Notes: generated from the letters alone by a model not told the origin. 64,000 nt of DNA from Acidovorax sp. CF316 (GCF_000276605.1 NZ_AKJX01000124.1:1-64000), one strand, 5' to 3'; positions 27,146-42,718 are shown, counted from the first letter of the stretch. Numbers and translations: made by a program.

Positions 27146-27630
27146 TTTTTGCCACCTGCCCCTGCGGGCTTACTGCCGTCTTCGGCTTTGCTGTAAAGAA
27201 ATTGTCCAATCAGGTTTTCGAGCACCACGGCGGACTGCGTGGCGGTGATCGTGTCTCCCGCTGCAAGGTTCTTCTCGTCGCCACCGGCCTCGATGCCAAT
27301 GTATTGCTCACCCAGCAGGCCGCTGGTGAGGATCTTGAGCGAACTGTCCTTGGGGAACGCATAGCGGTCCTGCATGGCCAGGGTGACGCGCGCCTGGTAG
27401 GTCTTGTCGTCGAAGCTGATCGACTCGACCCGGCCCACGACCACGCCGGCGCTGCGCACCGCAGCCTGGGGCTTCAGGCCGCCGATGTTGTCGAAGCGCG
27501 CGGTGAGCTGGTAGCCACGCTGGAAATTGAGGCTCAGCAGGTTGGCCGACTGCAGGGCCAGGAACACCAGTGCCGCGATGCCCAGCATCACGAACAGGCC
27601 TACCCAGACATCATTCTTGGAGCGTTGCAT
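27142..27630 (-). CDS. mlaD: MCE-domain substrate-binding protein MlaD
   Basis: 162 aa. One N-terminal membrane helix (VWVGLFVMLGIAALVFLAL) and one MCE domain (about residues 38-120: YQLTARFDNIGGLKPQAAVRSAGV to SGLLGEQYIGIEAGG). MlaD forms a hexameric ring on the periplasmic face of MlaE through which lipid passes. The hydrophobic central-pore region (VVLENLIGQFLYS) follows the domain. There are 39 bases after mlaE and a 4-base overlap with mlaA. Confidence 0.96.
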   Translation of the reverse strand: MQRSKNDVWVGLFVMLGIAALVFLALQSANLLSLNFQRGYQLTARFDNIGGLKPQAAVRSAGVVVGRVESISFDDKTYQARVTLAMQDRYAFPKDSSLKILTSGLLGEQYIGIEAGGDEKNLAAGDTITATQSAVVLENLIGQFLYSKAEDGSKPAGAGGKK

Positions 27631-27669
27631 CGTTAAGGTCTCTTTTCTTCGTCTGCCGGCAGCCCGGCA

Positions 27670-28452
27670 TCAGATGCTGAACATCATGGCGGTGAGGAGG
27701 AAGTCCAGCGCCAGCACTGCCAGCGAGGCCATCACCACGGTGCGCGTGGTCGCGCGGGACACCCCTTCGGGCGTGGGCTTGGCGGAATAGCCCTGCAGCA
27801 ACGCCACGAAGGTGACGGTGATGCCAAAGACAACGCTCTTGGCAACACCGTTGCCGACGTCCTTCCAGACATCCACCCCGCCCTGCATCTGGCTCCAGAA
27901 GGCGCCGGGGTCGATGCCGATCAGCACCACGCCGACCACCCAGCCGCCGATCACGCCGACCGCACTGAACACCGCGGCCAGCAGCGGCATGGTGATCACG
28001 CCGGCCCAGAAGCGCGGCGCCAGGATGCGGCGCACGGGGTCCACCGCCATCATCTCCATGGCGCTGAGCTGCTCGCCCGCGCGCATGAGCCCGATCTCGG
28101 CCGTGAGCGAGGTGCCCGCCCGGCCGGCGAACAGCAGCGCCGTGACCACGGGCCCGAGCTCGCGCACCAGCGACAGCGCCACCAGCATGCCCAGCGCCTC
28201 GGACGAGCCGTAGCGCTGCAGCGTGTAGTAGCCCTGCAGGCCGAGCACGAAGCCCACGAACAGGCCCGAGACGGCGATGATGGCCAGCGAATAGTTGCCC
28301 AGGAAGTGCACCTGGTCGCGCACCAGCGAAGGCCGCAGAAAAGTGGCCCCGAACAGGCGCACCAGGCGCACGAACAGGTGGGCCGCGGCCCCGATGTCCG
28401 CGAGCTGGCTGCGCACGGCCAGGCCCACGTCGGAAGGCTTGTACCAGCTCAC
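27670..28452 (-). CDS. mlaE: Phospholipid ABC transporter permease MlaE
   Basis: 260 aa with about five or six membrane helices. MlaE/PermE-family motifs: [47 protein letters not shown] and [15 protein letters not shown]. It is the transmembrane part of MlaFEDB. Its start overlaps the mlaF stop by 4 bases (28449-28452). Confidence 0.97.
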   Translation of the reverse strand: MSWYKPSDVGLAVRSQLADIGAAAHLFVRLVRLFGATFLRPSLVRDQVHFLGNYSLAIIAVSGLFVGFVLGLQGYYTLQRYGSSEALGMLVALSLVRELGPVVTALLFAGRAGTSLTAEIGLMRAGEQLSAMEMMAVDPVRRILAPRFWAGVITMPLLAAVFSAVGVIGGWVVGVVLIGIDPGAFWSQMQGGVDVWKDVGNGVAKSVVFGITVTFVALLQGYSAKPTPEGVSRATTRTVVMASLAVLALDFLLTAMMFSI

Positions 28453-29267
28453 AGGCCTATCCCCCCGGCAGGGCCGAAGTCCTGCTCGGCCGTGGGGCCC
28501 GGGTAATGGAAGGGCACAGGGCCCGTGGGCAGCGCGTGCACGAACTGGTGCACCAGCGGGTCGGTGCTGGCACGCACCTCGTCGGGAGTGCCCTGCGCGG
28601 CGACCACGCCCTCGCCCAGGATGATCACGTGGTCGGCCAGGCGGAAAGTTTCCTCCAGATCGTGCGAGACCACGATGCTGGTGAGCCCCATGGCGTCGTT
28701 GAGCTGGCGGATGAGCTGGGCGGCCGTGCCCAGGGAAATCGGGTCGAGCCCGGCGAAAGGCTCGTCGTACATGACCAGTTCGGGGTCGAGCGCAATGGCC
28801 CGGGCCAGCGCCACGCGCCGCGCCATGCCGCCCGAGATCTGGCTGGGCATGAGGTCGCGCGCACCCCGCAAGCCCACGGCATTGAGCTTCATGAGCACCA
28901 CGTCACGGACCAGCTCTTCGGGCAGCTGCGTATGCTCGCGCAGCGGGAAGGCCACGTTCTCGAACACGTCGAGGTCGGTGAACAGGGCGCCGAACTGGAA
29001 CAGCATGCCCATGCGCCGGCGCGCCGTGTACAGGGCGGTCGCATCCATGCGCCCGACGTTCTGGCCGTCGAACAGCACCTCACCCTGCTGGGCCTGCTGC
29101 TGCCCGCCGATGAGGCGCAGCACCGTGGTCTTGCCCCCGCCCGAGGCCCCCATGAGCGCCGTGACCTTGCCGCGCGGCACGGTCAGCGACACGTCGCGCA
29201 GGATGGCGCGGTCACCATAGGAGAAGGTGACGTTGCGCAGTTCGGCAAAGGGCGAAGGCTCGGGCAT
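28449..29267 (-). CDS. mlaF: Phospholipid ABC transporter ATPase MlaF
   Basis: 272 aa. Walker [15 protein letters not shown]-loop [20 protein letters not shown], signature [15 protein letters not shown], Walker [15 protein letters not shown] and H-loop VVSHDLEE. It powers lipid movement by MlaE-MlaD. The start at 29267 ([13 protein letters not shown]) is used; an upstream TTG at 29270 would add one residue. First gene of mlaF-E-D-A-C-B; its promoter must be in 29268-29578, which also holds a TetR-like palindrome. Confidence 0.97.
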   Translation of the reverse strand: MPEPSPFAELRNVTFSYGDRAILRDVSLTVPRGKVTALMGASGGGKTTVLRLIGGQQQAQQGEVLFDGQNVGRMDATALYTARRRMGMLFQFGALFTDLDVFENVAFPLREHTQLPEELVRDVVLMKLNAVGLRGARDLMPSQISGGMARRVALARAIALDPELVMYDEPFAGLDPISLGTAAQLIRQLNDAMGLTSIVVSHDLEETFRLADHVIILGEGVVAAQGTPDEVRASTDPLVHQFVHALPTGPVPFHYPGPTAEQDFGPAGGIGL

Positions 29268-29360
29268 CAATGAGGAACAGAGGGGCAGGTATCAGAAAAC
29301 GGCGGTCCACACGCAAGGCAAGCCATGCGCGCAAGACAGCAGCGATGGTAGCCGAATCAA

Positions 29361-29384
29361 CAAACATACATACATGTATGTTTG
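29361..29384. promoter_or_regulatory. TetR/AcrR-like operator palindrome upstream of mlaF
   Basis: CAAACATAC (29361-29369), 6-base spacer ATACAT, then GTATGTTTG (29376-29384): perfect 9-bp arms. The ACATAC/GTATGT pattern resembles operators of AcrR/TtgR-type efflux repressors. It lies 94-117 bases upstream of the mlaF start. No TetR gene or RND pump is in the window. Confidence 0.55.
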
Positions 29385-29530
29385 CATTTTTCCCATACGG
29401 CGTTGCAGGCGGTGTCCGGTATGCCAGTGTCTGGTATTCCCGGAGGGACATTGCTTCCAATTGTGCCTACATCCGGCGTCGCGCGTGCGCAACGGTTTTT
29501 TCCCGGTGTCTCCTCCTGCACGCGCCATGA

Positions 29531-29553
29531 AAAACGGCGCCGCTCGGGCGCCG
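29531..29553 (-). terminator. Rho-independent terminator of gltBD
   Basis: On the minus strand CGGCGCC (29553-29547), 5-base loop, GGCGCCG (29541-29535), then TTTTT (29534-29531 onward). It is 26 bases after the gltD stop. Confidence 0.85.
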
Positions 29554-29578
29554 CTCTCAGCCATTGGCCTGCCAGCAA

Positions 29579-31057
<1,479 letters not shown>

Positions 31058-31110
31058 GATTGCGTGTCCTTGTCTATGAATGCTGTGCGGGTGTTCGGTG
31101 GGGCCGCGCC

Positions 31111-35847
<4,737 letters not shown>

Positions 35848-35915
35848 GGCGCACTCCTCATGAATTTTCGCAGGGAGTGCAAGATTAGTGCATTGCAACA
35901 TGCAAGGCAAGCATA

Positions 35916-35977
35916 TTAATTGGGGTCAGATTCCATTTAAATTAACCAACTGAAAAAGTCGGATTTAATTGGGGACA
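35916..35977 (+). repeat. Direct TTAATTGGGG repeats left of the RAYT gene
   Basis: Two copies of TTAATTGGGG, 49 bases apart (35916 and 35965). The first continues TCAGATTCC, the second ACATATCAAAATGG. The DNA between them is AT-rich (TTTAAATTAA) against a GC-rich background. Confidence 0.7.
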
Positions 35978-36029
35978 TATCAAAATGGGCGAAATGGCGC
36001 GTACGCATTACCGTCGCCCCCGATCTTCC

Positions 36030-36737
36030 TCAGACTTCTTCTTCGGAAGCAGCAGACACAGGGGGCCGGCCCGGCTTGGCCTTGGTCACCCTGCGGGATG
36101 TGAGCTTCTGCAGCCCGGCCACGAAATCGGGCTCACCCAGGGCCCAGCCGCTCAGCGCGGATTGTGTAAGCGCCTGGAGCTGTCTCTCGCCCAGGCCCGA
36201 TTGCACCAGTGCAGCATAGGCGGCCTCGCGTGCAAAGGGCGTGTTGCCCAGAGCCCAGTAGAGCGCGTGGGTGGTGAGGAGCCGGTCGGTGCGCAGACCG
36301 AGCCAATGGCCATGGCTGGACCAGGGGTAGTCGGCCGGTCGCTGGGCGATGCCGGCGCGCACGGGGTTGAGGTCGATGTAGACCATGCAGGCCAGCAGGT
36401 AGCGCTCGGCATCGATCACGGTGGAGCGGTAGCGCCCCTCCCACAGGGTGCCCGTGCGGCCATGGCGCTGGTTGAAGGAGCGCACGTAGCTGCGGCCTAT
36501 GGACTGCATCATCTGCGGCAGGCCGCCGTCGGTGGACGGGGTGGCCAGCAGATGAAAATGGTTGTCCATAAGCACATACGCATGCAGGGCCACCTGGAAC
36601 TTGCGGGCGTTTTCATCCAGCAGTGCGAGCATGGCCTCGAAATCGGCCCGGTCCAGGAAGATCGCCTGGCGGTTGTTGCCGCGCTGGATCACATGGTGGG
36701 GGAAGCCGGGCAGTGTGAGTCGAGGCAGGCGGGCCAT
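36030..36737 (-). CDS. REP-associated tyrosine transposase (IS200-like, TnpA_REP)
   Basis: 235 aa. Single-copy, domesticated-type HUH nuclease. N-terminal MARLPRLTLPGFPHHVIQRGNNRQ is the RAYT signature; the HUH pair is in LMDNHFHLLATP (about residues 57-68); the candidate nucleophilic Tyr is in SIGRSYVRSFNQRHGRTGTLWEGRY (about residue 85). A C-terminal tail rich in Lys/Arg/Pro (RRVTKAKPGRPPVSA) may bind the REP hairpin. It looks intact. It sits between gltB and a methyltransferase gene, on the same strand. RAYTs act on REP sequences and rarely move by themselves. Confidence 0.9.
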   Translation of the reverse strand: MARLPRLTLPGFPHHVIQRGNNRQAIFLDRADFEAMLALLDENARKFQVALHAYVLMDNHFHLLATPSTDGGLPQMMQSIGRSYVRSFNQRHGRTGTLWEGRYRSTVIDAERYLLACMVYIDLNPVRAGIAQRPADYPWSSHGHWLGLRTDRLLTTHALYWALGNTPFAREAAYAALVQSGLGERQLQALTQSALSGWALGEPDFVAGLQKLTSRRVTKAKPGRPPVSAASEEEV

Positions 36738-36838
36738 GGCGAAGGCAGGTGATCAGATGGGGTGGGAGGGGCATGATATACCTGTCCCCATTTTCATCCG
36801 ATGCGCCGCCCGCCACCCACGGGCACCCGCCGAGGGAT

Positions 36839-37786
36839 CTAAGGCGCCGCAGTTTCGGCGCTGCTGTCGGCCTCTGCCCCGAGTACCGCCACGGGCTGCA
36901 GGCCGAAGCGCGCCGCCATCGCCTGCTCCAACCCCATCTCGCGCAGGATGGCCCGCAGGCGCTCGGCGGCGCTGCGCTTCTTCTGGCCTGTGTAGCGCGC
37001 GATGATGAGCTCGTTCTTCATGCTGTGCTCCCAGCCAACAAGCTCGGTCACCGTGACCTGGTAGCCGCTGGCTTCCAGGTACAGGCAGCGCAGTACGTTG
37101 GTGACCTGGCTGCCCAGCTCGCGTGTGTGCAGGGGGTGGCGCCACAACTCGGCCAGTGGCGTGCGCGACAGTTGCAATGCCTTGCCCTGGCGCAGGCAGG
37201 CAGCCATCTCGGCCTGGCAGCAGGGCACCAGGACCATGGCCCGGGCCCGCTTTTGCAGGCCGAAGGCAATGGCGTCGTCAGTGGCGGTATCGCAGGCGTG
37301 CAGCGCGGTGACGAGGTCGATCTGCACGGGCAGTTCGGCGGCATCGGCGGATTCGGCCACCGACAGGTTCAGGAAGGACATGCGCCCGAAGCCAAGCCGC
37401 TGGGCCAGTGCCCGCGACTTGTCCACCAACTCGCTGCGCGTCTCGATGCCATAGATATGGCCACGCGAGAGCGCCTTGAAATACAGGTCGTAGAGGATGA
37501 AGCCCAGGTAGGACTTGCCTGCCCCATGGTCGGCCAGACTGGGGCTGTGCCCGTCGGCCGACAGCTCGGCGAGCAGGGGTTCGATGAAGTTGAACAGGTG
37601 GTACACCTGCTTGAGCTTGCGCCGCGAATCCTGGTTGAGCCGGCCATCGCGCGTGAGGATGTGCAGCTCCTGCAGCAGCTCGAGCGACTGGCCAGGGCGC
37701 AGCTCGGACAGCACAGGATCCACTGGCGAGCCAGAAGCGCCCTTGCCCGTGGGCTTGGCGCCCTGCTTGTTGCGGGGCGCGTTCAT
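36839..37786 (-). CDS. SAM-dependent methyltransferase (Methyltransf_32-like)
   Basis: 315 aa. An N-terminal basic, Gly/Ser-rich stretch is followed by a class I methyltransferase fold: motif I SLADHGAGKSYLGFILYD (about residue 85), post-motif acidic turn IYGIETRSELVDKS and motif IV region LVTALHACDTATDDAI. The VPCCQAEM motif after it is typical of the Methyltransf_32 group. The substrate is unknown; RNA or protein are possible. The gene starts where DUF1415 ends, with a 4-base overlap, so the two are co-translated. No clear link to neighbours dgt or RAYT. Confidence 0.82.
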   Translation of the reverse strand: MNAPRNKQGAKPTGKGASGSPVDPVLSELRPGQSLELLQELHILTRDGRLNQDSRRKLKQVYHLFNFIEPLLAELSADGHSPSLADHGAGKSYLGFILYDLYFKALSRGHIYGIETRSELVDKSRALAQRLGFGRMSFLNLSVAESADAAELPVQIDLVTALHACDTATDDAIAFGLQKRARAMVLVPCCQAEMAACLRQGKALQLSRTPLAELWRHPLHTRELGSQVTNVLRCLYLEASGYQVTVTELVGWEHSMKNELIIARYTGQKKRSAAERLRAILREMGLEQAMAARFGLQPVAVLGAEADSSAETAAP

Positions 37787-38448
37787 GCCTTACTTCCGGT
37801 CGCGGTGGTCGACACATCCGGCACTGCTGCTGCAGCAGTCGCGGCAGCACAACTGGGGCCGACGTGCAATGCCTCCCACCCCGGCAGACCGAGCTGCTCG
37901 AGCACCTCGATGTTGCGCTCGTAAATGGTTTCCGCCTCGGGGAAAACTTCCACGGCACGGTCGATGCTCTCTTCGCGCAGCAGGTGCAGTGTGGGGTAGG
38001 GGGAGCGGTTGGTGCAGTTGGTCACGTCTTCAGCGCGCGTGCCGGCAAACTGGAATTGCGGGTGGAAGCTGGCGATCTGCAGCACACCGTCCAGCTCGAG
38101 TTCTTCGAGCAGGTCCTCCGCCTCGCCCAGAAAGTCGTTGAAGTCCAGGAAGTCCGCCAGCAGCGGCGTCGGCACAACCAGCAGGGTGGTGTCGCGCACG
38201 GCAGCCGCCAGACCCGCCAGGGCCAGGAGCTCCCCACGCAGATCGGCCAGCAGTTGCTGCGCATCCTGCGCCTGGCTCACGGCATAGTGGATCTGCCCCT
38301 TGGCATGGACCCCCTTCGCAAAAGGGCATAGGTTCAGGCCGATGACGGCGCGTTCCAGCCACTGGACCGTGTCCCGGATGGCAGGTTGCGAGGCAAGGGA
38401 CGAAGAGGCTTCGGTCGATGGCGAGGCCGCGAAAGAGGGGGAGTTCAT
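37783..38448 (-). CDS. DUF1415 family protein
   Basis: 221 aa. The conserved core of DUF1415 is evident: TVQWLERAVIGLNLCPFAKGV (about residues 26-46), LLVVPTPLLADFLDFNDFL and the acidic GVLQIASFHPQFQFAG with NRSPYPTLHLLRE. Two conserved cysteines (NLCPFA and NCTNRSP) might bind metal, but no function is established. N-terminal 22 residues and the Ala/Thr-rich C-terminus look disordered. It overlaps the methyltransferase start by 4 bases. Confidence 0.85.
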   Translation of the reverse strand: MNSPSFAASPSTEASSSLASQPAIRDTVQWLERAVIGLNLCPFAKGVHAKGQIHYAVSQAQDAQQLLADLRGELLALAGLAAAVRDTTLLVVPTPLLADFLDFNDFLGEAEDLLEELELDGVLQIASFHPQFQFAGTRAEDVTNCTNRSPYPTLHLLREESIDRAVEVFPEAETIYERNIEVLEQLGLPGWEALHVGPSCAAATAAAAVPDVSTTATGSKA

Positions 38449-38556
38449 GCAAAGGCGCTGGGCGCGTGGGGTGGCCTGCCATTTTAGCGGGCGGGCCCCA
38501 ACCCGGTCTTTGGCGGTGCCTTGCAGCCGAAAGCCAGCGGCGGTCGCCGTTGTTCC

Positions 38557-39732
38557 TCAGTCAAGCAGGCGCTGGCCCGTCAGACGTTCGTGCTCGCGCG
38601 CGGCGAAGCGGTCGGTCATGCCCGCGATGAAATCGGCAATCGCCCGCGCCTTGAGCGTGCTGTCCCCAGCGCTGGCTTGCTGGGCAAAGGCAGGTTTCAT
38701 CTCCTGTGGTGCCTGCCTGTAGGCGGCGAAGAGATCCCGCACGATCTGCTGCGCCCGCCCGGTGGTTTCCATGACCTGCGGATGGCGGTACAGGTTCTTG
38801 AACAGAAAGCGCTTGAGCACCACGGACTGCTCCCGCATGCTGTCGCTGAACATCACCAGCGGCGGGGACTGGCGCACCGCATCGGCATTGCCGGGCGCCA
38901 CCCGCGCCAATGCCGCCGAGGTGGCATCGATCACGTCGTACACCTGGGCACTGAGCATGAGTCGGATTGCCTCGAACAGCAGGCGGCGGTGCATGGCAGA
39001 CTCGCCCAGGTGGGGATGCATTGCCTGGGCAGCGTGGCGGTACTGGTCGAACAGGGGCACCTCGCCCAATTGCGCCAGGGTTATGAGGCCGGAGCGCACC
39101 CCGTCATCAATGTCGTGGGCGTTGTAGGCGATCTCATCGGCCAGGTTGCACAACTGGGCTTCCAGGCTGGGCTGCTCGCGGCGCAGGAAGCGCGCGCCCA
39201 CGCCGCCGGGCTCGGCCTGTTCGAGCTGCTGCGCGTGGGCGCGCGAGCAATGCTTGAGGATGCCTTCGCGGGTCTCGAAAGTCAGGTTGAGCCCGTCGTA
39301 TTGGGGGTAGCGCTCCTCCAACTGGTCCACGACCCGCAGGCTCTGCAGGTTGTGCTCGAAACCGCCATGGTCGGCCATGCAGCCGTGCAGTGCGTCCTGC
39401 CCCGCATGGCCAAAGGGCGTGTGGCCCAGGTCATGGGCCAGCGAAATGGCTTCGACCAGGTCTTCATCGATGTGCAGCGAGCGCGCGATCGACCGCCCCA
39501 GTTGCGCGACTTCGAGTGAATGGGTCAGGCGTGTGCGGAACAGGTCGCCTTCGTGGTTGAGGAAGACCTGGGTCTTGTAGACCAGCCGGCGGAACGCCGT
39601 GGAGTGCACGATGCGATCACGGTCGCGCTGGTATTCCGAGCGGGTCGGTGCCGGCACTTCGGGGTGGCGCCGCCCCCTGCTGGATGCAGGGTGGCTGGCG
39701 TAGACGGCAAGGTCGGATCTAGGGTTCAACAA
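38557..39732 (-). CDS. dgt: Deoxyguanosinetriphosphate triphosphohydrolase-like protein (Dgt)
   Basis: 391 aa HD-domain dNTP triphosphohydrolase. The metal site is complete: RTRLTHSLEVAQ and ISLAHDLGHTPFGHAGQ, with the downstream LADEIAYNAHDIDDG. N-terminal SRGRRHPEVPAPTRSEYQRDRD is conserved in the betaproteobacterial group. The best start is a TTG at 39732 (MLNPRSDLAVY); no ATG gives a full N-terminus. Likely lowers dNTP levels, perhaps with preference for dGTP. It follows aroB by 148 bases on the same strand, a common Burkholderiales order. Confidence 0.93.
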   Translation of the reverse strand: MLNPRSDLAVYASHPASSRGRRHPEVPAPTRSEYQRDRDRIVHSTAFRRLVYKTQVFLNHEGDLFRTRLTHSLEVAQLGRSIARSLHIDEDLVEAISLAHDLGHTPFGHAGQDALHGCMADHGGFEHNLQSLRVVDQLEERYPQYDGLNLTFETREGILKHCSRAHAQQLEQAEPGGVGARFLRREQPSLEAQLCNLADEIAYNAHDIDDGVRSGLITLAQLGEVPLFDQYRHAAQAMHPHLGESAMHRRLLFEAIRLMLSAQVYDVIDATSAALARVAPGNADAVRQSPPLVMFSDSMREQSVVLKRFLFKNLYRHPQVMETTGRAQQIVRDLFAAYRQAPQEMKPAFAQQASAGDSTLKARAIADFIAGMTDRFAAREHERLTGQRLLD

Positions 39733-39880
39733 CAGGCTCGCAGTGCTCGTTCGTCAACAGGAGGGCCTCATTGTGGCCGCGAACGGTGACCAGCGCCTGG
39801 CAAGGCTGAGACGATCGACAGGCACAGCCTGTCTGCCAGCCATCCCATCTCATCCCACAAACCCGCCCGCCCTGCATGCG

Positions 39881-41032
39881 CTAAGCGCAGCAGGCATCGA
39901 TCACTTCGCGCACCAATGCATCGGGCGCCGCACGGACGATGGCCTTGCCAGGGCCGTCGATCAGCACGAAGCGGATCTCGCCCGCCTCGGACTTCTTGTC
40001 GATGCGCATGAGCTCCAGGTAGCGGCCGGCATTGTCGGCTGCATCGATGACGGGCCCTTTTGTGGGCAGCCCCGCGCATTCGATCAAGGACACCAGGCGC
40101 CGCACGAAAGCATCGTCCACCAAGCCCAGACGGCGCGACAACTCGGCGGCCATCACCATCCCTGCCCCCACGCCTTCGCCATGCAGCCACACGCCGTAGC
40201 CCATGCCTGCTTCGATGGCATGGCCAAAGGTATGGCCGAAATTCAAAATGGCCCGCAGACCGCCTTCGCGCTCGTCCTGGCTCACCACCCAGGCCTTGAT
40301 CTCACAGCTGCGCCGCACAGCATGGGCCAGCGCCCTCCGGTCACGGGCACGCAATGCGTCGACGGAGGATTCCAGCCAGTGCATGAACTCCATGTCGGCA
40401 ATGGGGCCGTACTTGAGCACTTCCGCCAGCCCGGCGCTCATCTCGCGCGCGCTCAGGGTGTCGAGCGTGGCCAGGTCGCAAACCACCAGCCGGGGCTGGT
40501 AGAACGCGCCCACCATGTTCTTGCCCAGCGGGTGGTTGATGGCCGTCTTGCCCCCCACCGAGGAATCCACCTGGGCCAGCAGGGTCGTGGGAATTTGCAC
40601 GAAGGGAACGCCGCGCATGTAGGTCGCGGCGGCAAAGCCGGTCATGTCGCCGATCACACCACCACCCAGCGCGAACAGCACGGCCTTGCGGTCGCAGCCA
40701 TTTGTCAGCAGGGCGTCGAAGATCAGCTGCAGGGTTTCCCAGCCTTTGAACTCCTCGCCGTCCGGCAAGGTCACCGTGTGCACGACCGGGTAGCGCTTGC
40801 GCAGCGCTTCGATCACAGCAGCCCCGTACAGCGGGCCCACGGTGTCATTCGTGACGACCAAGGCCGACGAGCCATTGGGAAGCTCCAAGCCGTCTTGCAG
40901 GCAACCGAGAAGACCGGCGCCGATTTCAATGCCGTAGCTGCGATCGCCCAGATCGATGGCGACTCTGTGCGAGGCGATACCTGCAGAGGCTACGGGACGA
41001 GAAGCGGGGATCAGATCGACGGTTTCAGGCAT
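39881..41032 (-). CDS. aroB: 3-dehydroquinate synthase (AroB)
   Basis: 383 aa. Cyclises DAHP to 3-dehydroquinate in the shikimate pathway. NAD- and Zn-binding motifs are intact: [42 protein letters not shown], and the Zn ligands in [11 protein letters not shown] and [11 protein letters not shown]. The start at 41032 (MPETVDLIP) is used; the longer frame has no family match before it. In most relatives aroK (shikimate kinase) precedes aroB directly after pilQ; here aroK is absent and a strong terminator lies 82 bases upstream, so aroB must have its own promoter in 41033-41113. Confidence 0.97.
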   Translation of the reverse strand: MPETVDLIPASRPVASAGIASHRVAIDLGDRSYGIEIGAGLLGCLQDGLELPNGSSALVVTNDTVGPLYGAAVIEALRKRYPVVHTVTLPDGEEFKGWETLQLIFDALLTNGCDRKAVLFALGGGVIGDMTGFAAATYMRGVPFVQIPTTLLAQVDSSVGGKTAINHPLGKNMVGAFYQPRLVVCDLATLDTLSAREMSAGLAEVLKYGPIADMEFMHWLESSVDALRARDRRALAHAVRRSCEIKAWVVSQDEREGGLRAILNFGHTFGHAIEAGMGYGVWLHGEGVGAGMVMAAELSRRLGLVDDAFVRRLVSLIECAGLPTKGPVIDAADNAGRYLELMRIDKKSEAGEIRFVLIDGPGKAIVRAAPDALVREVIDACCA

Positions 41033-41113
41033 AGGCCCGTAGTTTACGCAGAATGCCACCGCGACTGCAGACCACTCACCGACGAGAAAACCTGCAAGGC
41101 CCCCCCAAAAAAG

Positions 41114-41147
41114 AAAAACCCCGTGGGCTCAGGCCCACGGGGTTTTT
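41114..41147. terminator. Strong bidirectional Rho-independent terminator
   Basis: Perfect 15-bp stem (AAAAACCCCGTGGGC 41114-41128 with its complement 41133-41147), 4-base loop TCAG, five T on either strand. It lies 57 bases after the Ig-like lipoprotein stop and ends the pil transcript before aroB. Confidence 0.95.
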
Positions 41148-41203
41148 ACTCTAGCAGCGGGGGCCCGACAGATCCAAGAGATCTGAACCAACCGCCGACC
41201 CTA

Positions 41204-42718
41204 TTAAGGGCAAGCCGCCGTATTGGCACCGATCTGCACAGACACCTGCTGGGTCACGGTAACCGTACCGCGGGTCGCTGTCACCAGGAACCTGGCATTG
41301 CACGAAGCAGTGGGGGTGCCGCTGATCACGCCGCTGTTACCCGTGCTGCCCCCTCTCAAACCTGCAGGCAGAGGAGTAGGCGCATAGGTCCAAACGACAG
41401 GTTGCGTCGTATTTCCGCCCGACACCGACAGACTGTAGAGATAAGACTCACCCACATTTCCTGCTGGCAGCGCGCAAGCGGCGCTGCCGTTGCTGACGCA
41501 CCCGTTCAGCGTGAGGGGATTGGTCACCACGGGTCCCGTTGACGCAGTCACGTTGAAAATCACGTTGCCATTCACCTTGGCACCCAGGGCATCTACCACC
41601 GTGAGAATCCCGTTGTAAGCCCCGTCAGGACCTTGTGGCACGCCACTGACGATACCGTCAGGGCTGATGCTCAGGCCACCTGGCAGAGCAGTAGCAGACC
41701 ATGTGTATGGACCCACCCCGCCCTGAACAGTGAACACCCCTGCATATGGCAAACCAACGGTTGCACTGGCTGTAGCTGGCAACAGGCTCAACGGCGCTGC
41801 AGCAACATTGTCAACAACGGGTACCGCATGAAGAGCTGTCACCGGATCCTGAATGCCATTGGTGACATCATTGTCAAACCGGTCAGTGACGTACTCCAGC
41901 ACGATGGAGCCGTTATTGGGACCACTTGACAGCGAGAACAGCCCCACGCCGCCAATTGTACGGACTTGCAACACGCTGCCCGATTGGTTCCCTTGCAGCA
42001 AACGTGCACCCACTGCCGCGGTGCCAATCGACCGGATACTGACCTGCAAATTGGGAGCAGATGGTTCTGGAATAGGCTGATTTGCATCGTCCATGACAAA
42101 GGCTTGCACACCGATGTTGTTACGGTAAGGGGGTCGTGCAGTGGTATCTCTCGAAGCCAAGACAAACGGAGCTTCAGCCCTACCGATTACGCTGGCAACT
42201 TTGCCAGTCGCTGCGCCCACCCGGATATCAACACTTGCGCTATAAACCTTCCCATCACGGGGATCGGTAACTGAGCACACGATGCGTGCCGTGCCCGCTT
42301 GGTTGGCTGCATGAAAATGGAAGGATGCGCCACCAGAGTTCGCACCGAGAACGATGGACCGGAATGCCGCCGGAGTACCATCTTCATTCTCATGCTCTTC
42401 ATCACCATCAATATAGTACAAAGCGCCGGAATCTAGGCCCTGAACAATATTGCAGGCAAAAATCTCTTCCCCCCCCGGGATGGGGTTAGAACCGACTCGC
42501 GCATCGACATACAAAGTCGTAGTGTAAGGGGCGAAAGCGCCTATGCTTGCCGGTTGATTCGCTATGTTGATTGGCAGCTGCGACTTCGCGGTGCTCAGCG
42601 TAATACGGTATTGCAGCGCCGATTCACCACCACTCCCACCGCCCCCACCACATGCTGCCAGCAATGCGGCGGAAGCGAGGAGAAGACTCTTCCATAATTT
42701 TTTCATTTTCTTTCCCAT
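41204..42718 (-). CDS. Surface lipoprotein with Ig-like (He_PIG-type) domains, downstream of pilQ
   Basis: 504 aa. A lipoprotein signal with lipobox ASAALLAAC is followed by a poly-Gly run. The N-terminal 300 residues are beta-rich and unlike anything I can name. Two bacterial Ig-like repeats follow: VGLPYAGVFTVQGGVGPYTW with LPGGLSISPDGIVSGVPQG, and VGESYLYSLSVSGGN with LPAGLRGGSTGNSGVISG, the He_PIG pattern. Cysteines near the end (NGCVSNGSAACALP, TASCNARF, NTAACP) may form disulphides. It starts 10 bases after pilQ and shares its lower GC, so it is probably co-transcribed with the type IV pilus genes. The start could be MGKKMKK (42718) or the inner ATG at 42706. It occupies the usual aroK position. 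Adhesive or pilus-associated role is inference. Confidence 0.8.
   Translation of the reverse strand: MGKKMKKLWKSLLLASAALLAACGGGGGSGGESALQYRITLSTAKSQLPINIANQPASIGAFAPYTTTLYVDARVGSNPIPGGEEIFACNIVQGLDSGALYYIDGDEEHENEDGTPAAFRSIVLGANSGGASFHFHAANQAGTARIVCSVTDPRDGKVYSASVDIRVGAATGKVASVIGRAEAPFVLASRDTTARPPYRNNIGVQAFVMDDANQPIPEPSAPNLQVSIRSIGTAAVGARLLQGNQSGSVLQVRTIGGVGLFSLSSGPNNGSIVLEYVTDRFDNDVTNGIQDPVTALHAVPVVDNVAAAPLSLLPATASATVGLPYAGVFTVQGGVGPYTWSATALPGGLSISPDGIVSGVPQGPDGAYNGILTVVDALGAKVNGNVIFNVTASTGPVVTNPLTLNGCVSNGSAACALPAGNVGESYLYSLSVSGGNTTQPVVWTYAPTPLPAGLRGGSTGNSGVISGTPTASCNARFLVTATRGTVTVTQQVSVQIGANTAACP

Larger units (their letters stand above)
29268..29578. other. Gene-free intergenic region between gltD and mlaF
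   Basis: 311 bases with no coding sequence I can support. Reading on the minus strand from gltD it holds the gltD terminator (29531-29553), about 150 bases with nothing recognisable, the palindrome at 29361-29384, then about 95 bases of AT-richer leader to mlaF. The base composition falls below that of the surrounding genes around the palindrome. Confidence 0.8.
35916..36791. mobile_element. RAYT (REP-associated tyrosine transposase) unit with flanking repeats
   Basis: The transposase gene (36030-36737) is framed by short repeats: TTAATTGGGG twice in direct orientation on the left (35916-35925 and 35965-35974), and TGGGGACA at 35970-35977 inverted against TGTCCCCA at 36784-36791. GGGGTCAGATTCC-type and GGGGACA sequences commonly accompany such genes. 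The exact ends and any target duplication cannot be fixed by eye. Confidence 0.6.
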
